Below are positions 1 to 5,254 of a stretch of 5,830 nucleotides of DNA, one piece after another. The translations under genes were made by a program, and so were the position numbers. The notes under the pieces were generated by a model that was given only the letters and a program-made list of their open reading frames with translations, did not search any database and was not told the origin of the DNA. The stretch's first letter is position 1, and every line of letters starts with the position of its first letter. This stretch comes from Planctomycetota bacterium. GTDB taxonomy: Bacteria; Planctomycetota; Phycisphaerae; Sedimentisphaerales; Anaerobacaceae. The stretch is from positions 1-5,830 of the forward strand of contig JAPLMV010000264.1 of assembly GCA_026386835.1 (NCBI GenBank). The letters run 5' to 3'.

Positions 1-534
1 CTATTTTGCGAGTTTCAGGACAAAATCAGCGGAAAGACGTTTGCCGTTTGGACACAGGCAGGTGACTTCGAGCATACAGTCCTGTGTAGCGGCGGGTTCA
101 AAATCCAAATCCAATTCGTATGCCCTTAAGAAGTCACGCCAAAATTTGTTATTTTCAGACGGGTCGGTCAAATCGATGTCAGGCCAGATAACAATTCTGC
201 GGCCCTTAGGGTTGGCGGCACGCTGAATATGCTCGTATAATTCAAACCGAAAAACTCCGGGCGTTTTTTGCTGACAGCCGAACGAGTCGGTTAAATTCAC
301 ATAAACTTTTATTTTCGCAATTTTTTCCGAAAGACTGGCGGGGACAATTTCAGTTAACGGCACAATGCCGATGCGTACCGGAACATAAACCATATAAACA
401 GAAAGTACATTGGCATCGCTGTCGGCCTTTGGTAATGCTGCTACAGGCAACAGAGGAGATTGAGCCGGCCCGCAACCTGCCGCAGCCATCAATAAGCAGA
501 CAGACAAAAAAACTGTTGAAACTATTATCTTCAT
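1..534 (-). CDS. Small lipoprotein of unknown function, last gene of the pgsA-ribBA operon
   Basis: I do not recognise a named family. From the start at 534 the protein is 177 residues. It has a short Lys-containing n-region, a hydrophobic stretch (about residues 3-19) and a lipobox-like A-A-G-C with Cys21 as the probable lipidated residue, which points to export and membrane anchoring (inferred). The mature part has no further membrane segment. It alternates predicted beta-strand stretches (IKVYVNL at 75-81, VFRFELYE at 94-101, a final Cys/Leu-rich strand pair near 153-175), suggesting a small beta-sandwich. Cysteines at 87, 153, 159 and 161 could form disulfides. The frame is also open from in-frame ATGs at 555 and 570. 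I prefer 534 because it gives a compact signal peptide and starts 7 bases after the ribBA stop, but 555 is also plausible. No strong Shine-Dalgarno sequence is seen; a GAGGA lies too far upstream, so coupling to ribBA translation is likely. The stop codon TAG is at 1-3, so the gene is complete. Confidence 0.72.
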   Translation of the reverse strand: MKIIVSTVFLSVCLLMAAAGCGPAQSPLLPVAALPKADSDANVLSVYMVYVPVRIGIVPLTEIVPASLSEKIAKIKVYVNLTDSFGCQQKTPGVFRFELYEHIQRAANPKGRRIVIWPDIDLTDPSENNKFWRDFLRAYELDLDFEPAATQDCMLEVTCLCPNGKRLSADFVLKLAK

Positions 535-541
535 TTTAATT

Positions 542-1780
542 TTATATGTCCTCATCAAGCAGATGGCCAAAACGAAGTTTTTTGGTTCTAAGGTAATCTA
601 TATTGTGCACATTTGGCTCTGCTTTTAACGGCATCTGCTCGACAATTTTGATTCCATAGACCTCAAGGCGGCTGATTTTCTTGGGGTTGTTGGTCAATAT
701 GCGTATATTTTTGAGGCCTAAATCGCGGCAAATCTGTGCACCAATGCCATAGTCCCGCTTGTCAGCCATAAAGCCCAGCTTCAGATTTGCGTCAACCGTG
801 TCAAAACCCTGTTCCTGCAGCTTATAAGCCTTAAGCTTATTGGCAAGGCCGATGCCTCTGCCCTCCTGTCTGAGGTAAATCAAAGCGCCTTTGCCCTGTT
901 TTTCAATCATTTGCATTGCGGTTATCAACTGATAGCCGCATTCGCATCTTTTTGAGTGAAACAAATCACCGGTCATACACTCGGAATGTACCCGCACAAG
1001 AACAGGCTCATCGTGTTCAATGGGTTTGCCGCTTTTATCGAGTTCGCCGATACCGCCTTTGCACAGAGCCAGAAGCGGCTGGGACGAAGTTATGCTTTCA
1101 TAACAGATGAGCTTAAAGTCGCCGTAATCGGTGGGCAGATTTACACACACAAGCCGCTCGATTTGTTTTTCACGCTGGATGCGGTATTCGACAAGCTTGG
1201 CAATGGATGCAATTTTAAGGCCGTGCTTTTCGCAAAACTTCAACAGCTCAGGTACACGTGCCATTGAGCCGTCTTCATTCATAACCTCACAAATAACGCC
1301 TGCCTGTTTCATTCCCGCCAGCCGCATCAGGTCAACGGCGCCTTCGGTCTGGCCTGCTCGAACCAGCACCCCGCCTTCGCAGGCACGCAATGGAAAAATA
1401 TGTCCGGGGCGGGCAAGGTCATTCGATTTGGCGTTGTCTGCAATAGCGACCTGAATGGTATGCGCCCTGTCGGCAGCACTTATGCCGGTGCTTATGCCTG
1501 AGGCAGCGTCGATACTGACCGTAAAAGCCGTTCCAAAGCGGGCGGTATTCTCAACAGTCTGCGGGTATAGGCCGAGGGCATCGCATTTTTCACCGGGCAG
1601 GGGCAGACAAATCAGGCCGCGACCGAATTTAGCCATAAAATTGATAATCTGTGGTGTAACTTTTTCAGCGGCGCAGAGCAGGTCCCCTTCGTTTTCACGG
1701 TCTTCATCATCGACAAGGACTATCATTTTGCCCTGTCTGAGGTCTTCGAGTATTTCCGGTATTTCGCTAAACTGCGTCAT
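542..1780 (-). CDS. ribBA: Bifunctional 3,4-dihydroxy-2-butanone 4-phosphate synthase / GTP cyclohydrolase II (RibBA)
   Basis: A cytoplasmic enzyme that supplies both starting blocks of riboflavin: DHBP from ribulose 5-phosphate (N-terminal half) and the GTP-derived pyrimidine (C-terminal half). At 412 residues it has the usual length of the fused protein. The DHBP synthase part (about 1-203) shows the acidic loop DDEDRENEGD at 24-33, GISAADR at 99-105, RPGHIFPLRA at 124-133 and GVICE at 161-165. The GTP cyclohydrolase II part (about 206-412) shows the zinc cysteines C268, C279 and C281 in HSECMTGD...RCECG, the RQEGRGIGL loop at 304-312, and LTNNPKK at 362-368. One oddity is at 141-146: the family's R-x-G-H-T-E reads R-A-G-Q-T-E, so the usual metal-binding His is Gln144. 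The GTP cyclohydrolase half looks intact. The start at 1780 follows the pgsA-like stop by 33 bases with no clear Shine-Dalgarno, and the gene ends 7 bases before the lipoprotein start, consistent with one transcript. No FMN riboswitch is visible upstream. Confidence 0.95.
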   Translation of the reverse strand: MTQFSEIPEILEDLRQGKMIVLVDDEDRENEGDLLCAAEKVTPQIINFMAKFGRGLICLPLPGEKCDALGLYPQTVENTARFGTAFTVSIDAASGISTGISAADRAHTIQVAIADNAKSNDLARPGHIFPLRACEGGVLVRAGQTEGAVDLMRLAGMKQAGVICEVMNEDGSMARVPELLKFCEKHGLKIASIAKLVEYRIQREKQIERLVCVNLPTDYGDFKLICYESITSSQPLLALCKGGIGELDKSGKPIEHDEPVLVRVHSECMTGDLFHSKRCECGYQLITAMQMIEKQGKGALIYLRQEGRGIGLANKLKAYKLQEQGFDTVDANLKLGFMADKRDYGIGAQICRDLGLKNIRILTNNPKKISRLEVYGIKIVEQMPLKAEPNVHNIDYLRTKKLRFGHLLDEDI

Positions 1781-1813
1781 ATTGAAGTTATTCTATATAC
1801 TACACGCTATGCG

Positions 1814-2437
1814 CTAATTACGTCCGAGACTCTGCTCGTATTCTTCAATATAGCGACTTCCGGTGCGAATGTAAATAAGTGTTGCCAAAATAGCGGTTAC
1901 CGCCGCTGACCACCAGAGAAAGCGGAGGAACCATATCCAGCCGGGGATGTATATGGATACTTCAGGGGCTATCAGAATCCCCATCACCATCGACAATTGC
2001 AAAGTGGTGGCAATCTTGCCAATAAGTGCAGGGACGATTCGCACCTGGAATGTGATGAAATATACTATTACAAATCCAAGCAGCAAAAACAGGTCTTTGC
2101 CGATTATCAAAACCACAACCGTCAGCGGCAGCAAAAAACCATCGACGCCGCTGTGCTTTGACGAAAGTAAAAGACACGCACAGGTCATAAGCAGTTTGTC
2201 GGCAGTCGGGTCAAGAAACGAACCAAGCCGGGTAATCTCTTTTTTCTTGCGGGCATAGTATCCATCAAAAATATCGCTGACCGCCATAGCGGTAAAAATA
2301 AGTACCGAAATAAACCGCATCCAGTGCTGCCCTGACCGGCTGAACTCCTGGTCATTTATATTGAGCATACAAATGACAAACGGGACTATCAGCAGTATCC
2401 GCAGAATTGTAATTCGATTGGCCCAGCTTAATCTCAT
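1814..2437 (-). CDS. pgsA: CDP-alcohol phosphatidyltransferase, probably phosphatidylglycerophosphate synthase (PgsA-like)
   Basis: An integral membrane enzyme that should transfer a phosphatidyl group from CDP-diacylglycerol to an alcohol. PgsA uses glycerol 3-phosphate, the first step to phosphatidylglycerol. The 207-residue length fits PgsA. The full CDP-alcohol signature D-x2-D-G-x2-A-R-x8-G-x3-D-x3-D is present: D55, D58, G59, A62, R63, G72, D76 and D80, so the metal and catalytic aspartates are intact. Hydrophobic helices lie at about 9-25, 41-55, 83-92, 102-130, 145-158 and 168-190. An N-terminal NRIT-LRI segment (7-14) and a GKIATTLQ segment (140-147) are typical of the PgsA / CDP-alcohol cardiolipin synthase branch. 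The segment IIGKDLFLLLG (111-121) is also compatible with the cardiolipin synthase type, so the exact substrate is not certain. The start at 2437 has AGAGGA about 13 bases upstream, a longer spacing than ideal. It is the first gene of the minus-strand operon and is followed by ribBA. Confidence 0.85.
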   Translation of the reverse strand: MRLSWANRITILRILLIVPFVICMLNINDQEFSRSGQHWMRFISVLIFTAMAVSDIFDGYYARKKKEITRLGSFLDPTADKLLMTCACLLLSSKHSGVDGFLLPLTVVVLIIGKDLFLLLGFVIVYFITFQVRIVPALIGKIATTLQLSMVMGILIAPEVSIYIPGWIWFLRFLWWSAAVTAILATLIYIRTGSRYIEEYEQSLGRN

Positions 2438-2497
2438 ATTGTTACTCAGTATCCTCTGAATTAACGGCTTACTTTGGCATTAAATCCATGGGGCTGT

Positions 2498-2526
2498 ATA
2501 TTAAATAACATTTGCCGATTTATCAA
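2498..2526 (-). promoter_or_regulatory. Predicted sigma70-like promoter of the pgsA-ribBA-lipoprotein operon
   Basis: Read on the minus strand, TTGATA (2526-2521) and TAATAT (2503-2498) are separated by 17 bases, close to the ideal sigma70 layout. Transcription would start near 2491, leaving a leader of roughly 50 bases before the pgsA start at 2437. That leader is too short for the known large flavin-sensing riboswitch. It is predicted from sequence alone. Confidence 0.6.
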
Positions 2527-2531
2527 CAGGA

Positions 2532-2567
2532 TAATTTGTTTGATGTAAACTACGGGGGTGATATAAT
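2532..2567 (+). promoter_or_regulatory. Predicted sigma70-like promoter of the GspF-like gene
   Basis: A -35-like TTGATG (2540-2545) and a perfect -10 TATAAT (2562-2567) are separated by 16 bases. The -35 hexamer sits inside the 14-base segment TAATTTGTTTGATG (2532-2545), which recurs with one mismatch in front of pdxJ. The predicted start of transcription is near 2574, about 36 bases before the ATG at 2610. Its -35 element is only 13 bases from that of the divergent minus-strand promoter. Confidence 0.65.
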
Positions 2568-2599
2568 CATAATAGAATATTTAGGCACAAAACATAAAC

Positions 2600-2605
2600 A
2601 GGTAG
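2600..2605 (+). promoter_or_regulatory. Ribosome binding site of the GspF-like gene
   Basis: AGGTAG lies 4 bases before the ATG at 2610, a moderate Shine-Dalgarno match. A stop codon (TAA at 2595-2597) lies in the same frame just upstream. The reading frame therefore cannot extend further, and the short N-terminus of the protein is real unless there is a sequencing error. Confidence 0.55.
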
Positions 2606-2609
2606 TCCG

Positions 2610-3575
2610 ATGTCTAAAGATATTGCGACAGCATACCACAATCTTTCGGTGATGCTCGATGCGGGCATGCCTGTACTTAAATGTTTGGACATAACTACCC
2701 AGGGACTGTCAGGAAGGCTTAAAAGCGTTTTTTCAGCTTTAACCAAATCAGTCTCACAAGGCAGCACAGTTCCTGAAGCTATGGCAAAATATCCGATGGT
2801 CTTTGCGCCTCTTGACCTGATGCTTATCGAAGCCGCTGATATATCGGGCAATTTGCCGCAGTCTTTTAACATGCTTTCTCAATGGTACGATTTCTGCAAC
2901 AAAATCAAAATGACTATTCTTTCAGGATTGATGTTTCCATTTGCAGTTTTAAATGTTGCCGCTTTAGTGATTCCTCTGCCGGCGTTATTTCTGGCACAAA
3001 CCGGTATCGTCGGCTACCTCACAGCGGTAATACAAACACTGGCCTTGTTTTATATACCGGCAGCAGTAATTCTGGTCATATCCTATTATATGCCAAAAGC
3101 CGGCATCCTTCGCAGGGGCCTGGATATCATAACCCTTAAAATCCCCCTGCTCGGCCAGGCTGTTTATCATATTGCAATCACCCGGTACTGCCGGGCATTT
3201 TACATGCTTTATAAGGCAGGCGTCCCGATAATTCAATGTGCGCAAAAATCGCCTGCCATTACCGGCAATTCTGTCGTAGCCGCCCTCTTTGAAGGCGGAG
3301 CACAAAGTGCTAAAAATGGAAATCCGGTATATGAGGGATTCTCACGCAAATTACCCCCGGAGTTCCTCGACCTTTGGAAAATCGGGGAAGAAGTTGGGAA
3401 GCTCGAAGATGTCACAAAACGTCTCGGCGATAATGCCGCCTATACCGCCCAGTGCTTATTCGAGGAATTTGCCAAATGGCTGCCAAAAATTATCTATTTT
3501 GTCGTAGCGGCCTTTATTGTCTTTCAAATCTTAAAAGGTGCTGCAATAATCTCAACGACAATTCAGCAATTTTGA
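2610..3575 (+). CDS. Short stand-alone type II secretion / type IV pilus inner-membrane platform protein (GspF/PilC family)
   Basis: GspF/PilC proteins form the inner-membrane platform on which a GspE/PilB-type ATPase drives pseudopilus or pilus assembly. This 321-residue protein shows the family's two repeated cytoplasmic domains. Repeat 1 (about 8-100) has MLDAGMPVLKCLD (15-27) and LIEAADISGNLPQSF (72-86). Repeat 2 (about 188-290) has FYMLYKAGVPIIQC (197-210) and IGEEVGKLEDVTKRLG (258-273). Membrane segments lie at about 103-128, 135-160 and 291-315, the expected placing of one pair between the repeats and one at the C-terminus. It lacks the roughly 60-80 residue N-terminal region of standard members (about 400 residues): repeat 1 begins almost at the start codon, and an in-frame stop lies upstream. 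No ATPase, pilin or secretin gene lies next to it in this window. It has its own promoter and seems monocistronic. The membership call is firm; whether it works in secretion, pili or another process is unknown. Confidence 0.85.
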   Translation: MSKDIATAYHNLSVMLDAGMPVLKCLDITTQGLSGRLKSVFSALTKSVSQGSTVPEAMAKYPMVFAPLDLMLIEAADISGNLPQSFNMLSQWYDFCNKIKMTILSGLMFPFAVLNVAALVIPLPALFLAQTGIVGYLTAVIQTLALFYIPAAVILVISYYMPKAGILRRGLDIITLKIPLLGQAVYHIAITRYCRAFYMLYKAGVPIIQCAQKSPAITGNSVVAALFEGGAQSAKNGNPVYEGFSRKLPPEFLDLWKIGEEVGKLEDVTKRLGDNAAYTAQCLFEEFAKWLPKIIYFVVAAFIVFQILKGAAIISTTIQQF

Positions 3576-3585
3576 TTTGACTGCT

Positions 3586-3621
3586 TAATTTGCTTGATGG
3601 AAATCCCGCCATATATATAAT
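3586..3621 (+). promoter_or_regulatory. Predicted sigma70-like promoter of the pdxJ-dapA operon
   Basis: TTGATG (3594-3599) and TATAAT (3616-3621) are separated by 16 bases, the same hexamers and spacing as in front of the GspF-like gene. The -35 region TAATTTGCTTGATG (3586-3599) matches 13 of 14 bases of the other promoter. It begins only 10 bases after the stop codon of the preceding gene. Transcription would start near 3628, giving a leader of under 20 bases that already contains the ribosome binding site, so leader-based control is unlikely. Confidence 0.7.
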
Positions 3622-3645
3622 CAGGGCGTTTACGAAGGATAAAAG

Positions 3646-4380
3646 ATGACCAGATTGAGCGTTAATCTTAATAAAATAGCTTTGTTGCGGAACGCCCGCA
3701 ACATCGGGATACCGAGCGTCATAGAATCGGCTAAAACGGTAATCAAGGCCGGTGCTAATGGTATAACCGTACATCCCAGACCAGACGAACGCCACATAAG
3801 ATATTCGGATGTGTACGAACTGGCCGAGATGATGACCGTTGAGTACAATATAGAGGGTAATCCCTTTACCGGCAGGCTTATGGAGCTTATGCGAGAGGTT
3901 AAGCCCGACCAGGCGACGTTAGTTCCTGATGACCCGGGTGCTAATACCTCGGACCATGGATGGAATCTTAAAAAGGATGGCAAGAAGCTTGTGCCGATTA
4001 TAAAGGAATTGAAAGCACTTGGTATTCGTGTAAGTTTGTTTATGGACACGGAGCCGGCTGGGATAATGATGGCCGGCCAACTCGATGCCGACCGCGTTGA
4101 ATTATACACAGAGCCTTATGCGGCCGCCTTTCGGAAAAACGAAAATCTCGACGAGATGCTCGAACGCTATGTCAACGCAGCTAAAACGGCTATAGACGCA
4201 GGTCTTGGATTAAACGCAGGACACGACCTGAATTTGAAAAATCTCGGAAAATTCTGCAAAATAGTACCAGGCATACTTGAGGTTTCCATCGGACATGCTT
4301 TAATAGCAGACTCTCTTGAGATGGGTTTGTATAATACGGTAAAAGAATACTTAAAAGTGCTTAACAAATTAGGAGAATAA
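3646..4380 (+). CDS. pdxJ: Pyridoxine 5'-phosphate synthase (PdxJ)
   Basis: A cytoplasmic TIM-barrel enzyme that joins 1-deoxy-D-xylulose 5-phosphate with 3-amino-2-oxopropyl phosphate to make pyridoxine 5'-phosphate, the last ring-forming step of the DXP-dependent vitamin B6 pathway. The 244-residue length is normal. Seen in the sequence: LSVNLNKIALLRNAR (4-18), the phosphate and catalytic segment TVHPRPDERH (41-50, with H43, R45 and H50), E70 in YNIEGNP, LVPDDPG (92-98), SLFMDTEP (130-137), E153 in RVELYTEPYA, H193 in NAGHDLN and the barrel-closing VSIGHALI (213-220). All residues expected for catalysis are in place. The segment NIEGNP with PDDPGANTSDHGW (94-106) is the variant found outside the proteobacterial type, which has NLEMA and PEKR instead. 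A good Shine-Dalgarno AAGGA lies 6 bases before the ATG. The stop codon is one base from the dapA start, so the two genes are co-transcribed and probably translationally coupled. Confidence 0.95.
   Translation: MTRLSVNLNKIALLRNARNIGIPSVIESAKTVIKAGANGITVHPRPDERHIRYSDVYELAEMMTVEYNIEGNPFTGRLMELMREVKPDQATLVPDDPGANTSDHGWNLKKDGKKLVPIIKELKALGIRVSLFMDTEPAGIMMAGQLDADRVELYTEPYAAAFRKNENLDEMLERYVNAAKTAIDAGLGLNAGHDLNLKNLGKFCKIVPGILEVSIGHALIADSLEMGLYNTVKEYLKVLNKLGE
4371..4375 (+). promoter_or_regulatory. Ribosome binding site of dapA inside the end of pdxJ
   Basis: AGGAG lies 6 bases before the dapA ATG at 4382 and inside the last codons of pdxJ. This fixes the dapA start and implies that ribosomes finishing pdxJ can reload directly onto dapA. 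Confidence 0.85.
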
Positions 4381-4381
4381 G

Positions 4382-5254
4382 ATGTTTACAGGTGCAATGA
4401 CAGCGTTGATTACCCCCTTTCGTGACGGCGAGGTGGATTTTGAGACTCTCGATGATATTCTTTCTTTCCAGCTTGATAACGGCATAGACGCTATCGTGCC
4501 GGTTGGCACTACTGGCGAATCGCCCACGCTAAGTCACGAAGAACATAAACAGGTCATCGAAAGAGTCGTCAAGACCGTAGCCGGCCAGGTGCCTGTAATA
4601 GCAGGTGCCGGCTCAAACTCCACCGCCGAGGCAATCGAACTGACGGCCTTTTCCAAAAAAGTCGGCGCCGATGCCACACTGCAGGTCTGCCCATACTATA
4701 ACAAACCTACACAGGAAGGATTCTATCAGCATTTCAAGGCAATAGCCGAAGAGGTTGATTTGCCGATAGTGCTGTATAACATACCAGGCCGATTCGGCGC
4801 AGGTATGACGCCGGAGACCATTGCGCGTCTGGCTGCCGTCGAGAACATCGTTGGAATCAAGGAAGCAACAGGCAGTCTTGACCAGGCAAGCGAAATTGCC
4901 CTTCGCTGTGATTTGACCATAATCTCCGGCGATGATTCGCTTACCCTGCCGATATGCTCTATCGGCGGCAAGGGTGTAATTAGTGTCGTTGCAAATATCG
5001 TCCCTGCCGATGTCAAGGCAATGACGGATTTGATTCTTGAAGGAGATTTTGTCTCGGCCCGCAAGTGGCACAGCAAGCTGTTTACGTTAAGCAAAAATAT
5101 GCTCGGTCTTGCGACAAATCCAATTCCGATTAAGGCCGCTATGGCAATGCTGAATATGGCTTCGGAAGAGCTGCGGCTGCCGATGACCCCGCTCGAAGAG
5201 GGCAAAAAAACCACCCTGAGGCAGACATTGAAAGAGTACGGGCTGTTGAGCTAA
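4382..5254 (+). CDS. dapA: 4-hydroxy-tetrahydrodipicolinate synthase (DapA)
   Basis: A cytoplasmic Schiff-base aldolase of the DapA/NanA family that condenses pyruvate with aspartate 4-semialdehyde, the first committed step to diaminopimelate (peptidoglycan) and lysine. The 290-residue length is typical. Key residues are visible: GTTGES at 42-47 (T43, T44), PYYNKP at 104-109 (Y106), LYNIPGR at 131-137 (Y132 and R137, the latter the usual carboxylate-binding Arg), and the Schiff-base lysine K160 in GIKEATG. GDD at 183-185 and the GGKGVISV segment (195-202) complete the barrel. The T44 / Y132 / R137 / K160 set supports true DapA over N-acetylneuraminate lyase or other aldolases of the family. 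A small departure is Phe138, where RTG is usual after the Arg (here RFG). It starts one base after pdxJ. Its stop codon overlaps the stop of the convergent glycosyltransferase gene. No lysine riboswitch is present upstream, as the gene is internal to the operon. Confidence 0.95.
   Translation: MFTGAMTALITPFRDGEVDFETLDDILSFQLDNGIDAIVPVGTTGESPTLSHEEHKQVIERVVKTVAGQVPVIAGAGSNSTAEAIELTAFSKKVGADATLQVCPYYNKPTQEGFYQHFKAIAEEVDLPIVLYNIPGRFGAGMTPETIARLAAVENIVGIKEATGSLDQASEIALRCDLTIISGDDSLTLPICSIGGKGVISVVANIVPADVKAMTDLILEGDFVSARKWHSKLFTLSKNMLGLATNPIPIKAAMAMLNMASEELRLPMTPLEEGKKTTLRQTLKEYGLLS

Noticed and set aside
916..1817. Several plus-strand open frames of 64-120 codons opposite ribBA
   Set aside because: They overlap each other and the intact ribBA coding sequence, and their translations are rich in Arg/Ser/Pro as expected for antisense shadows.
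2438..2497. Possible FMN riboswitch or attenuator before the flavin operon
   Set aside because: The predicted leader is only about 50 bases and lacks the conserved multi-helix FMN aptamer segments; ribBA is also not the first gene.
3538..3580. Possible terminator after the GspF-like gene (TGCTG pairing with CAGCA, followed by ATTTTG)
   Set aside because: The stem is only about 5 bp with a loop of some 20 bases and no proper U-tract; too weak to call.
3630..4109. Long open frame on the minus strand inside pdxJ (159 codons)
   Set aside because: It is a shadow of the strongly conserved plus-strand pdxJ; the translation has no recognisable motif and no ribosome binding site or promoter was seen.
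4613..5214. Two long minus-strand open frames inside dapA
   Set aside because: The complementary strand encodes an intact DapA with all catalytic residues; the antisense translations show no family signature.
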